DNA of 64,000 bases from Anadara kagoshimensis (Eukaryota > Mollusca > Bivalvia > Arcoida > Arcidae): contig CM037870.1 in NCBI GenBank assembly GCA_021292105.1, forward strand, positions 26,645,416 to 26,709,415, read 5' to 3'. Positions within the stretch are counted from its first letter, which is position 1. Each line of letters begins with the position of its first letter. The translations under genes were made by a program, and so were the position numbers. This document shows, one piece after another, positions 1 through 8,620 of this stretch. The notes beneath the pieces were generated by a model. It did no database searches. It was not told where the DNA came from and worked only from the letters and a program-made list of their open reading frames with translations.

Positions 1-782
1 CATAGGGCATTTAACGCAGGTTACAGATCTCTATCAGCTGTGCAGTCATACACTATTTCTAATACATGTACATTCAAAAAATAGCATATGGCAGTTGCAA
101 TTATCAACGAATAGAGTCACAGGCAAGTGCACATGCCATTCCACGTGCATACCCATCGGTGCGTAGGATTTGTTACCTAACATTTGAAATTGCACGATCT
201 TCTAAAAACTTCACACCGTTCCTTAGATGTCAAAAATGATCGCCATACCTTTCGAAAATTGACACCTTTCTTTTGTAGAAAGTATTATTAACACAAAAGG
301 TGATATTTGAATCATAGATGATCTTCAGCGTATGCTATAAACACCCACGTATTAAACCCACTTGATTTAAAAGATACGCCATGACCCTTTTAACCCCCCC
401 CCCCCGCCTTTCGAAGAATAAGAGGAATATTAAACTTGAGTTTCCGTCCGTCCGTCCGTCCATCCTTCCTTTCGCCCGAAATTCTTGTCTGTGCAAAACT
501 ATGGAGCACTAATTCATGAAACTTGACGCAAAGCATCAGCATTGATAGGAAATGCGCGTATCATTAACCCATTGGTTTTGCTCATTTTCCTGAGAGTATT
601 GCCCTTTGAAATTAAGTGCAAAAAAAAAAAAAAAAAAAAAAAAACAGCCGACGGGGGGGGGGGGATCCGAATTCATCGAATTCATTCAATTTACTTGTAA
701 TTATCTTGACCTCCTGTTAAGGGCGGTTGCAACTAAAATCTAATGTCATATTTAAACATAGATAATTCAATTATGGCGACTT
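1..782 (+). repeat. Interspersed repeat, uninterrupted copy 1
   Basis: This stretch is closely repeated later in the window: positions 1-460 match 1643-2089 and positions 440-782 match 8621-8962. It contains a C-rich motif followed by GCCTTTCGAAGAA, a GTCC-rich tract (about 448-465), and an internal poly-A run (620-644) followed by CAGCCGACGG. Similarity to the second copy ends near 782. The start is cut by the window edge. The copy matters because it shows the insertion site of the 2090-8620 element without the insertion. No coding frame is convincing. The element class is unknown. Confidence 0.8.
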
Positions 783-1168
783 AAGGGTCATTTAAGTAGG
801 ATAATTCAAGTGAAAGCCATTTGGTTGAAAAGCGTGAAAGAGGGGTATAATTATGAAATTACCTACACAAGTGTGAAGATTTATAAATAAAAATAAAGTA
901 GGAATTAATAATTTAACAGTTTTTAAAATATTTGTTGCATTTTTAAAGGAAATTGTGCAAAAATACACGTGTTGGGGAAAATAGTTTACACCTTGTATAA
1001 CGAATTAATTTAAAAAAATGAAAAGATATTAAGATAGTCAACATCATAGAGCAGTGCAAAGAGGGCAGAGTTTGTTAAAGAAATACGAGGTTTTTTGAAA
1101 ACTCGACAATTCACGGTTGAGGTTTTCTATGATTTGTTTTCCTTTTAGAAATGCGTGTACACCCTAGG

Positions 1169-1227
<59 letters not shown>
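1169..1227. repeat. (CAT)n microsatellite
   Basis: An uninterrupted CAT trinucleotide array of about 19 units. The surrounding 783-1642 holds no gene that I can support. Confidence 0.95.
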
Positions 1228-1642
1228 GTGGAAGTAGTAGTACTTAAAGAGTGGTAAAATATCATGAACTTATTGCTAGTTTTGGTCATATTTTCGCATC
1301 AGATTACGCCTTTGAAGTTTTTTAGCGAAAAATCGAGCAAGGGGACATATGTTTTTGTTTACATTTTCAGAAAATTCAAATTTTAAACTACATTATGTTA
1401 GTAGGACAAACTGTTATTTTTCTACACTTTTTTCAATTTTCCAGTACCTGAAAAATAGCGATTTCCTATTTAGCCTACGTTAAAATTCGGCGGAAGATTT
1501 GTTACAGTTTTTACGCTTTGTAGCTAAAAAAGTAAAAAGGGGACCCCTATAATTTTGGCATTTTCAGATGTGCCTCAAAAAGTTTTATAGGTATAGAAAA
1601 ATCAGAAACTTGTAGGATAGTGCCCATTTGTACCACTTGGCC

Positions 1643-2089
1643 TTAACAAAGGTTAGAGATATCTATCAGCTTAATGCATTCAAAAAATAGTATATGGCAG
1701 GTGCAATTATCAACGAACAGAGTTTCACACAGGCAGATTGCGTGCCATTCCACGTGCATACCCATCGGTGTGTAGGAATTTGTTTACCAGACATTTAAAA
1801 TTACACGATCTTCTAAAAACGTCACACCGTTCCTTAGATGTCAAAAATGATCGCCATACCTTTCGAAAATTTACACCTTTAATTTCTTTTGTTTTTGTAG
1901 AAAGTATTATTAACACAAAAGGTGATATATGTTGAATCATAGATGATCTTCAGTGTTTGCCATAAACACCCCCGTATTTTACCCACTGTTATTTAAAAGC
2001 AAAGATACTCCATGACCCTTTTAAATACCCCCCTCCGCCTTTCGAAGAAAGAGGGGGTATTAAATACGAGTTTCTGTCCGCTGTCTGTC
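1643..2089 (+). repeat. Interspersed repeat copy 2, left part
   Basis: Diverged direct copy of 1-460, for example the shared CACGTGCATACCCATCGGTG and GCCTTTCGAAGAA motifs. The similarity stops abruptly at 2089, where the mobile element begins, and resumes at 8621. Short open frames here (1725-1940) also occur in copy 1 with breaks, so they are not taken as genes. Confidence 0.8.
2084..2089 (+). other. Target-site duplication, left (TCTGTC)
   Basis: Six bases directly before the terminal AGTAGTTA of the mobile element, identical to 8621-8626 after the other terminus. A 6-bp duplication is what Polinton/Maverick integration produces. The flank is a low-complexity TCYGTCC tract, so a chance match is somewhat more likely than usual. 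Confidence 0.65.
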
Positions 2090-2330
2090 AGTAGTTACGA
2101 AAGTAGGGGTTTTGGGCCACTTCCGGTCGATTTCCCCGTTACTTTAATATGGGGAGTCTTGTCCCACCGAAGCCGTCCCATAGATAGGTTGGCAGGTGAT
2201 GGGTGTTTATATTCATAACATGACAAGTCTTTTCCCTAGTGTGGTTTACAGGTACATTTTGTTTATATTTGTAGTTAATCATCCGTAAATCCATAGATTT
2301 ACCTATAGCAGACGACAAACTTTAATACCG
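2090..2330 (+). repeat. Left terminal inverted repeat (diverged)
   Basis: Reads AGTAGTTACGAAAGTAGG, then CCACTTCCGGTCGATTT, then ACTTTAATATGG. Later it contains AATCATCCGTAAATC and AGCAGACGACAAACTTTAA. Each block is present in order in the reverse complement of 8444-8620, with small insertions and deletions. The left copy is longer because of added bases in its middle. Confidence 0.7.
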
Positions 2331-2356
2331 ATACGATGCGTTAGAGTCAAGTACAT

Positions 2357-2396
<40 letters not shown>

Positions 2397-2525
2397 AATA
2401 AAGACAAACGCATTTACTTCTATTTACAACTATTTATTTTTAAAAAATTTAAAACGTTTGTTCATAATCCCCATATACAGCCTTAATAGATTGCATTGTT
2501 TTCCCGGTAATTTAGTAACATTTGA
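2331..2525 (+). repeat. Subterminal direct repeat, outer copy (with GT array)
   Basis: Matches 3790-3955 in the same orientation: AGTCAAGTACATTTTA, then AAATAAAGACAAA, then AAAACGTTTGT and ATAATCCCCATATACAGCC. It carries a (GT)17 array at 2361-2394, whereas the inner copy has only a short GT stretch. Together with the duplicated terminus at 3467 this shows that a whole end of the element is present twice. Confidence 0.75.
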
Positions 2526-2526
2526 A

Positions 2527-3437
2527 GATCCGTTACGGTACATGCTCACATGCGACCTATTCTAGAACATTTTTTAAACACGTCTATACATGAATTTAAC
2601 ATTGCAAGTGATTGTGCAATAAAGGGGATTCCCCTAAGAATTTCCTAGCGTTACCTATTTACCGTAAATTTTCGAATACATAACATTTTCTTAATTTCTT
2701 TTATTGTTATATAGTAGGTTTTTTCAATAAGAGAGATTCATATTATCCTGTCCGTATAATGTATGCGTTTGTTAGCTATGTTATTTCTTTTGACAAGTCA
2801 ATGCGTATATAGATGTGTTCAACTAAAAGGAGCCCTTTTCTTTTATAGAATAGCCCATATACAATTTCAAATCGCTATGATTGTACCTTATTTTGGTACG
2901 TATATAAAGAACAGATTTGTAATATTCTTTCATTTGTTGTGATTGCTCGGAAGAAGTAAGACGTGTGAACAATATGAGGTATCAATGTTCTATGTGCGTT
3001 AAATCCTATGTCTGGCCGTTTGATTTAAAACGTCACATGAAAAATGTTCATTCCTCGCAACAGCAGCAGCAGCAGTCGCCACCACCACAGCAGCAACCAC
3101 CATCACAGCAGGAGCAGCCGCCACCGCAGCAGCAGCAGCAACAACCACCATCTCAGCAGGAGCAGTCGCCACTGCAGCAGCAGCAGCAACCATTATCACA
3201 GCAGCAGCAGCAGCAGCTACCACCACCACAGCAGCAGCAGCAAAGTTTTACCTTTCTACATCCATATACCGCTATATGCTCTTGTCCAACATCATGTGGT
3301 AAAACGTATCTCATCATGACTTTACTACAGAAAAACCAAGAAAAGATTTACCCACCGCCACAGAGGATCGTATGGCTATACAGGCGATGGCAACCGCTAT
3401 ATGAGGAAATCCAAAAATCGGTTCGACCGGCAGTCGA
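2527..3437 (+). repeat. Inverted-repeat arm A (promoter and 5' half of ATPase gene)
   Basis: Near-identical inverted copy of about 5430-6330. It spans the upstream region, a TATA box (2901-2909, TATATAAAG) and the first ~150 codons of the ATPase frame. The two arms are separated by about 2 kb, so the locus could form a large cruciform or hairpin. Differences are mainly in Gln/Pro codon number and scattered substitutions. Confidence 0.85.
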
Positions 3438-3537
3438 GTATAATCAAATTCCTCACGTTAGGATCAACTTCCGGTCCATTACTTTAATATGGCCCCTCTT
3501 AGCCCCTCTCAATCAATGTGAGGGGCTAAAATATTAA
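2974..3537 (+). pseudogene. Truncated inverted copy of the packaging ATPase gene
   Basis: The frame begins at ATG 2974 (nearby GTG 2965 is not a plausible eukaryotic start). It encodes the same N-terminal C2H2 finger and a Gln/Pro/Ser-rich tract as the 5925-4657 gene. The Walker A segment reads CPTSCGKT, so the first Gly is Cys. Homology ends near 3437. After that the frame reads through a 28-bp piece copied from the opposite strand of the gene and then through terminal-repeat DNA to a stop at 3535-3537. It lacks Walker B and everything downstream, so it cannot be a working ATPase. It is best explained as a by-product of the fold-back rearrangement. Confidence 0.8.
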
Positions 3538-3600
3538 TCCGTTTGATTTACGCCAATCATCCGTGACCTGATAAGGAGACGACAAATTTTAATCCTGGTG
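3467..3600 (+). repeat. Internal copy of the element terminus
   Basis: Starts at CAACTTCCGGTCCATTACTT and matches the reverse complement of 8444-8594 better than the true left end does, including GGCCCCTCTTAGCCCCTCTC and ATCATCCGTGACCTGATAAGG. It lacks the outermost ~26 bases (AGTAGTTA...). The span 3467-8594 therefore looks like an older, almost complete element whose left tip was lost in the rearrangement. Confidence 0.8.
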
Positions 3601-3789
3601 TATATACAATACGTTTTATTAACGGGCGTATGTCCCAGATAATGAACTCGCATGGCAGGTGAAGGGTGTTTATTTTTGCAGTTTATCACCCGTAACAAGT
3701 CCTCTCCCTAGTGTGAGGGATGGAGATAGGTTTGCAGGTGCTTTTTAATTAATCATCCATAAATCCATAGGTTTACCTATAGCAGACGG

Positions 3790-3955
3790 CAAACTTTAAA
3801 ACCAGCGGTGCCGTATAGTCAAGTACATTTTATTCAGTGTGTATGTGTGCTTCAAATAAAGACAAATGCGATCAGTTTTATTTACAAATATTTATTTACA
3901 AAAGTCAAAACGTTTGTACATAATCCCCATATACAGCCCTAACAGATAACATCGA
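3790..3955 (+). repeat. Subterminal direct repeat, inner copy
   Basis: Second copy of 2331-2525, in the same order relative to the inner terminus. The region 3955-4200 that follows holds no recognisable feature. Confidence 0.7.
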
Positions 3956-4202
3956 GTGCCCAGTACTGGTTGATCTGTCTCTAGTATGTTCAACAAGTAC
4001 TGAAGCCCTTAACGTGAGAACCGTCTACTACCTACACGGAAGTATTCGTTGCGATCTGCATTGACGTACGCTCCTTTCCTTCCATGCAGGGCCCGAAATA
4101 TGGCCTTTCCAGGGTAGTTCGCTCTCTGAATAAAATACTTTAAAATAACTCTCCCGGTGTGTCCAGTACTATTTTGACATAATAGTCAGTAATAAACATA
4201 TA

Positions 4203-4400
4203 TTATTCTACATCCTCGTCTTCGTCATCACCGGTTTCCTCGCCTTCTGTTTCTGTCTCGCTTCCATTTTCTTCATCTTTTTCCAAAAATGTTTCTAGTT
4301 GATGTTTATACTTGCCAACTGCCATGCGTATAGCCTTCAACCAGTCGTACCCTTCTTCTGCATACTGCTGTACTTTCTCCATAACTTTTCTATGCAACAT
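4203..4400 (-). CDS. Small acidic-tailed protein (65 aa), downstream part of a broken frame
   Basis: I do not recognise this family. The first ~40 residues are mixed basic/hydrophobic and probably helical (HRKVMEKVQQYAEEGYDW); the last ~25 are almost all Glu/Asp/Thr/Ser/Gly. The frame stays open upstream of the ATG back to a single TAA at 4440-4442, which is also the stop of the preceding 88-aa ORF. The two ORFs are therefore in the same frame and separated by one stop codon and 12 sense codons. They are probably halves of one protein of about 165 aa. The position directly behind the ATPase suggests an element-encoded accessory protein. Confidence 0.45.
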   Translation of the reverse strand: MLHRKVMEKVQQYAEEGYDWLKAIRMAVGKYKHQLETFLEKDEENGSETETEGEETGDDEDEDVE

Positions 4401-4439
4401 GCCATTTTTCAGACGAACGATATACTTGATGATAACGAT

Positions 4440-4706
4440 TTAATTGTCTACGAGGGCTTTCAAATCTTCTGACTTTAATTTCCTTTCAGTCTTTTCTTTA
4501 GCCTCCTTTTCAGAAATACCATTTTCTGTATATTTCCTCATTTTTTCGTCCCACAATGTTTTTGTTTGTCTTTTGGATACATCCACTAGATCTTCAAACG
4601 CTTCGTTTTCTCTGTTTTCTCTCCATTTCATCTTTTTTGAACTTCTCTCAGGCAAATTATCTGCCTTTCTTTTTGTGTTGTTGGGTGGAGATAGCTGATT
4701 GTTCAT
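4440..4706 (-). CDS. Small basic, charged protein (88 aa) overlapping the ATPase 3' end
   Basis: The start ATG (4706) lies inside the last codons of the ATPase gene, with a 50-bp overlap in another frame. The product is lysine/arginine/glutamate rich, with a KRK and SSKKMKWRENRENE stretch that could act as a nuclear localisation signal, followed by a probable charged helix. No known domain is recognised. The overlap is a compact, virus-like layout. The stop at 4440-4442 may be a nonsense mutation, since the frame continues into the 65-aa ORF. Confidence 0.45.
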   Translation of the reverse strand: MNNQLSPPNNTKRKADNLPERSSKKMKWRENRENEAFEDLVDVSKRQTKTLWDEKMRKYTENGISEKEAKEKTERKLKSEDLKALVDN

Positions 4707-5925
4707 GCTGGTAATAATCTGGAGGCTGAAGTGTTTTCAGTTCTGCATATTTCCGTGACTGATAATAATCGGGTGGATTTAGTGTTCTCAACTCGGCATA
4801 ACCTTTCTCGGCATCACTTTTTTCTGGACACCAGCGTTTAACATGCCGCTGTAAATCGTGGTGGTCTGCAAACATAGTACCACAATCGTCACAAGATGCC
4901 ATGTCACACGTCTGTTCACTTTGATAGTCCTCTGAAGAATGAGATACATCTACACCAACAGTCCCCTTTATAGGTTCTACTTTGTCATCAGATTTTTCTG
5001 CTTTGTCATTGGAACTTATTTGCCGATCCAGTACGTTACTCTGTAATCTATGGGAATCAGGTGTTGTCGGTTTGAGGTCTACCATCATGTAACCATACTG
5101 CTTAGATGTCGCTTCTTCAAACTTATCCATAAACACATAACTCTTCCGCGGGTACATTTGTCTAGCCAAAGTCATAATCTGTTGTTTGTCGATAGGGTTA
5201 TTAAACAAAATTAGATAATGACAGTTCCTTCTCTGTGTGGGATCTTTATTAAAGTATAAATTCTGGTTGATGGCAATGACAGAGAGGTTTCTATGGTGAC
5301 TCCCTTCGGTAAATAAATCGTTGAATCTGGCATCTTTGACCGACATGAGGTCATCGAGTATAATCAAATTCCTCACGTTAGGATCTAAAAAGCTGTCCTT
5401 GTCCAAATCTAACGGTATGCCCTGTATAAACTCGACTGCCGGTCGAACCGATTTTTGGATTTCCTCATATAGCGGTTGCCATCGCCTGTATAGCCATACG
5501 ATCCTCTGTGGCGGTGGGTAAATCTTTTCTTGGTTTTTCTGTAGTAAAGTCATGATGAGATACGTTTTACCACATGATGTTGGGCCAGAGCATATAGCGG
5601 TATATGGATGTAGAAAGGTAAAACTTTGCTGCTGCTGCTGCTGTGATGGTGGCTGCTGCTGCTGCGGTGGTGGTGGATGCTGCTGCTGCTGTGATGGTGG
5701 CTGCTGCTGTTGTGGTGGCTGCTGCTGCTGCTGCTGTGGTGGTGGCTGCTGCTGCTGTGGTGGTGGCTGCTGCTGTTGTGGTGGCTGCTGCTGTGGTGGT
5801 GGTGGCTGCTGCTGTGGTGGTGGCGGCTGCTGCTGCTGTTGCGAGGAATGAACATTTTTCATGTGACGTTTTAAATCAAACGGCCAGACATAGGATTTAA
5901 CGCACATAGAACATTGGTACCTCAT
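4657..5925 (-). CDS. A32/FtsK-HerA-like packaging ATPase with zinc fingers and poly-Q/P linker
   Basis: A 422-aa frame from ATG 5925; an in-frame GTG at 5934 is ignored. Residues 5-26 form a C2H2 finger (C5, C8, H21, H26). Residues 29-100 are an almost pure Gln/Pro tract. The ATPase core follows, with Walker A GPTSCGKT at 114-121, Walker B LIILDD at 187-192, and an IAINQN sensor-like segment with Gln at about 221. A C2HC-type finger (CDDC...H...C) comes near residues 330-355. The tail carries two ~17-residue repeats built on AEL-TL-PPDYYQ. In Polintons, adintoviruses and related dsDNA viruses this ATPase family translocates DNA into capsids. The fingers and Gln tract are unusual additions. 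The gene is intact, unlike its partial copy at 2974-3537. Walker motifs make the ATPase call firm; the packaging role is inferred from family. Confidence 0.75.
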   Translation of the reverse strand: MRYQCSMCVKSYVWPFDLKRHMKNVHSSQQQQQPPPPQQQPPPPQQQPPQQQQPPPQQQQPPPQQQQQQPPQQQQPPSQQQQHPPPPQQQQPPSQQQQQQSFTFLHPYTAICSGPTSCGKTYLIMTLLQKNQEKIYPPPQRIVWLYRRWQPLYEEIQKSVRPAVEFIQGIPLDLDKDSFLDPNVRNLIILDDLMSVKDARFNDLFTEGSHHRNLSVIAINQNLYFNKDPTQRRNCHYLILFNNPIDKQQIMTLARQMYPRKSYVFMDKFEEATSKQYGYMMVDLKPTTPDSHRLQSNVLDRQISSNDKAEKSDDKVEPIKGTVGVDVSHSSEDYQSEQTCDMASCDDCGTMFADHHDLQRHVKRWCPEKSDAEKGYAELRTLNPPDYYQSRKYAELKTLQPPDYYQHEQSAISTQQHKKKGR

Positions 5926-6330
5926 ATTGTTCACACGTCTTACTTCTTCCGAGCAATCACAACAAATGAAAGAATATTACAAATCTGCTCTTTATATACG
6001 TACCAAAATAAGGTACAATCATATCGATTTGTAACCGTATATGGGCTATTCTATAAAAGAAAAGGGCTCTTTTTAGTTGAACACATCTATATACGCATTG
6101 ACTTGTAAAAAGAAATAACATAGCTAACAAACTCATACATTATACGGACAGGATAATATGAAAAAACTACTATATAACAATAAAAGAAAATGTTATATAT
6201 TCGAAAATTGACGGTAAATAGGCAACGCTCGGGAATCCCCTTTATTGCATAACCAATGTTAAATTCATGTATAGACGTGTTTAAAGAATGTTCTAGAATA
6301 CCTTAGGTCGCGTGTGACCATGCACCGTAA
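5430..6330 (-). repeat. Inverted-repeat arm B
   Basis: The partner of arm A (2527-3437), containing the 5' half of the intact ATPase gene and its upstream region. Similarity extends ~400 bp upstream of the start codon, so the promoter was duplicated together with the coding part. Confidence 0.85.
5991..5999 (-). promoter_or_regulatory. TATA box of the ATPase gene
   Basis: On the - strand the bases read CGTATATAAAG, about 66 bp before the ATG at 5925. The same TATATAAAG sits at 2901-2909 at the same distance in the inverted copy. Conservation in both arms supports a real core promoter. Confidence 0.55.
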
Positions 6331-6945
6331 CGACTGCGAGTTCTTTATCGGGGACATAGCCCGTTAAAGGGGCAACTCTCCTATAAAAAGGAGATTATAC
6401 GAGATCTTCTCATAATGGAGGTGGGAGATTTGAAAATTGACAGATTGGTCATAACAACCAATTTTTTTTGTCAAAGTTGAATACTACCTCATTATTTGTT
6501 ATAAAAATTGGCATGGTTATTCGTCTATCTACCTAGAACACATATATTAAATTTCAACAATAACCAAGGTGTAGAAAGCAATAAATTTACTGTTGAAAAT
6601 TTGAATCTATGGGGAAAGTTGTATGTTACACATCAGTGATTTGAAATTGAATGACATGTCAAAGGTTATGTTTACCCTAGAAATAGCCATTGACCACGCC
6701 TACATGGCGGGAAATAAAGATACAACACAAAAGTAAACACATACCTTACTTTAATTGTTTGATGCTCTTTTTGAAGTACATTTTTATCCAGAATAAAGAA
6801 TCAATTTCACAAAATAAAGACATCCTGAATTCTATATCCCATTATTACCTTGATAGAATGATAATTGATGACAAAAACTTTATATTATTTACAGTTTAGG
6901 GGAATGCTGGCATAAATGTTATTTTGATTTGTCTGTAAGAGATAA
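6331..6945. other. Intergenic DNA inside the element, no gene seen
   Basis: Unique within the window. It separates the upstream region of the ATPase gene from the 3' end of the P2X7-like gene. A short self-complementary stretch (CTCCTATAAAAAGGAG, 6379-6394) is present. Short open frames here are not supported by any recognisable protein pattern. Confidence 0.5.
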
Positions 6946-7521
6946 TTATTCCCACCTATGTCCCATATAAGGAACACCAGCTGGGTTTGGGTATAATGAT
7001 CTTACAAGTTCTAATACACATAAAGGTATAATCTCTCTCCTAGTAATTACAACATTTTCATTTCCATTCAATAGGGCTTGTTTTCTTTCTAAGTATCGGT
7101 GATCTCTCCAAACATTCCGATCATATAACATTTTCCAAAATTTCTTATAAAGTGATTTCCTCAATAGATTGTTTCCAGGTCTTGGTATCTGGCCCTGACC
7201 TAACCACCCTTGTCTGTTTGTAGTAACACATGGATCACAGAAACAATAATTACAAAATTGTTCTTGATTAGTATCTGCTTCATTTTGATTTCTATTGTCC
7301 GTATCATTTCTGTTCTGGTCTGGATTTTCATCTGACAGTTCTGTAACATTAACATGATCTGGATTTGATTCTGATTCTATTTCTTTAATATCATCATCTT
7401 CATATTCTCTTTCTTGGATAATATTTAGTTCCCAGTTGCTATGAGCAAAAAATGCTCTTATTGCTTCTTTTTGTTCAAGTGTAACAACTATAGATATAAC
7501 CTCTTTCTTGCTGTCTGCCAT
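6946..7521 (-). CDS. P2X7 C-terminal-domain-like zinc-binding protein (191 aa)
   Basis: ATG 7521 is chosen as start because MADSKKEV begins the plausible coding part; the frame is open further upstream but without a good ATG. The middle (about residues 50-85) is Asp/Glu/Asn rich and probably disordered. Then comes a cysteine cluster CNYCFCDPC, followed by a segment with RKSLYKKFW, DHRYLERKQ and REIIPLCVLELVRSLYPNP ending near YMGHRW. The order Cys cluster, aromatic YxxFW, RxxIPxCVxxxVRxxYP, G-Y-G resembles the cytoplasmic zinc-binding domain of P2X7 receptors. Stand-alone proteins of this type are known to be expanded in aquatic invertebrates and linked to mobile DNA. No membrane segments are present, so this is not a receptor. 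It is divergent to the 7948 gene with 426 bp between starts. Confidence 0.5.
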   Translation of the reverse strand: MADSKKEVISIVVTLEQKEAIRAFFAHSNWELNIIQEREYEDDDIKEIESESNPDHVNVTELSDENPDQNRNDTDNRNQNEADTNQEQFCNYCFCDPCVTTNRQGWLGQGQIPRPGNNLLRKSLYKKFWKMLYDRNVWRDHRYLERKQALLNGNENVVITRREIIPLCVLELVRSLYPNPAGVPYMGHRWE

Positions 7522-7947
7522 TTTCCTTTTCTGATTACAGAGTAATACATTGATATTCCTAAATGTTATAAATTTACATTTGAAAATGTTAAGATGACCA
7601 ATGGATACCTGGTAATGTGTTTTACATTGGAGAAAGTGGTCATTACTGTTGGTCAAGGACAGAGTCAGGGTTAGTCTTGAATTGACAAATCTGGATGATG
7701 AGATGTTAATTTAAATTTATGTTCATAATTTTAACATAAATATAAAATGACAAAAAATTGAACTACAAATGACACTTCCCCTCTTACAAAATAGTAACAG
7801 ATAACAGTACATCAAAGCCTGAAAGTTGTATAATTTCTTCCACATGGTCCTGTAAATAATTTACCATTTCAGTTAGTCAATTTTCATTCAAGATATAAGC
7901 TGTAATTTTTACTGATAATCATACCTAATATAAAGAAAACCTATAAA
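7522..7947. promoter_or_regulatory. Divergent intergenic region
   Basis: The 426 bp between the start codons of the two divergent genes is AT-rich and probably contains both promoters. No single motif stands out. Confidence 0.3.
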
Positions 7948-8544
7948 ATGGATCAAGCAGGTGGCAGTAGGATGAGAGAGCAACAGAGAACTGAGAGACC
8001 ACGTTATCCATCAGATATGCCGGAAGCAAGAAAAGCAAGAAATGAGAAAATGAAGCAAGTTCAATCATCAAAGAGAGGAAGACTTGATTTTTATTACAAA
8101 AATGAACAGGAAAAAGTTGAACTGTTTGACAAAATGGACCACATTAAACTCTTTTTAGGTGAAGGAAAATTTAATAGAGTGTCAACTTTTGAACTTTTAC
8201 ACAGGGTCTTAGACTTTTTCATTGAGTCAAACTTACCAACACAACAAGAAGAACAAATGGAAACTGATCCAAGTGATAATGATATCAAAGAAACCATCAG
8301 ATATCACTATGTAGAAGAAGATGACATTGCAAAGGAAGAATATTTTGTATCCACTGTATCAGCAATAGAACATTTGGTAAATCATGTTAAGTATCACTCC
8401 ACAAGATGCGATGGCAATATGGTTGTACATAATTCAACTGTTGGGTTTAAAATTTTGTCGTCTGCTTTAAAGGTAGACCTTATCAGGTCACGGATGATTG
8501 GCGTAAATCAAACGGATAATGATCTCATCAGCCCCTCACATTGA
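7948..8544 (+). CDS. Unknown charged protein whose C-terminus is encoded by the terminal repeat
   Basis: A 198-aa frame from ATG 7948. The N-terminal ~50 residues are Arg/Lys/Gln rich; residues 55-95 look helical (KMDHIKLFLGEGKFNRVSTF); an acidic stretch follows. Near residues 135-160 a histidine/cysteine-containing segment (HLVNHVKYHSTRCDGNM) looks like the start of a zinc-binding region. From about residue 166 the frame reads terminal-inverted-repeat DNA (from ~8444) and stops inside it. The normal C-terminus therefore appears to be cut off by the element end, as expected for a captured or truncated gene. I do not recognise the family. It could be a partner of the divergent P2X7-like gene. 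Confidence 0.4.
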   Translation: MDQAGGSRMREQQRTERPRYPSDMPEARKARNEKMKQVQSSKRGRLDFYYKNEQEKVELFDKMDHIKLFLGEGKFNRVSTFELLHRVLDFFIESNLPTQQEEQMETDPSDNDIKETIRYHYVEEDDIAKEEYFVSTVSAIEHLVNHVKYHSTRCDGNMVVHNSTVGFKILSSALKVDLIRSRMIGVNQTDNDLISPSH

Positions 8545-8620
8545 TTGAGAGGGGCTAAGAGGGGCCATATTAAAGTAATGGACCGGAAGTTGGCCTGGTT
8601 TGCGTAGTTTCTTAACTACT
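8444..8620 (-). repeat. Right terminal inverted repeat
   Basis: Its reverse complement begins AGTAGTTAAGAAACTACGC and continues with CCAACTTCCGGTCCATTAC. It pairs with 2090-2330 and even better with the internal copy 3467-3600. Confidence 0.8.

Larger units (their letters stand above)
2090..8620. mobile_element. Polinton/Maverick-like element, shortened and rearranged
   Basis: A 6531-bp insertion. It starts AGTAGTTA and ends TAACTACT as an inverted repeat, is flanked by TCTGTC on both sides, and interrupts a repeat that is present without it at 1-782. It encodes an A32/FtsK-HerA-like packaging ATPase (5925-4657, -), two small ORFs behind it, and a divergent pair (7521-6946 - and 7948-8544 +). 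The 5'-AG terminus, 6-bp duplication and packaging-type ATPase fit Polintons and adintovirus-like elements. Polintons are usually 15-20 kb and carry protein-primed polymerase B and a retroviral-type integrase; neither is visible here. The copy is therefore a non-autonomous or decayed derivative, or a compact relative. The left side (2330-3600) is internally rearranged. Confidence 0.7.

Noticed and set aside
2999-3319. Ala/Val-rich and Ser/His-rich proteins in other frames of the CAG/CCA tract
   Set aside because: Shadow frames of the Gln/Pro codons; the C2H2-Gln-ATPase frame is the real one.
5550-5900. Cys/Gly- and Ser/His-rich proteins over the ATPase linker
   Set aside because: Same low-complexity shadow effect on the intact gene.
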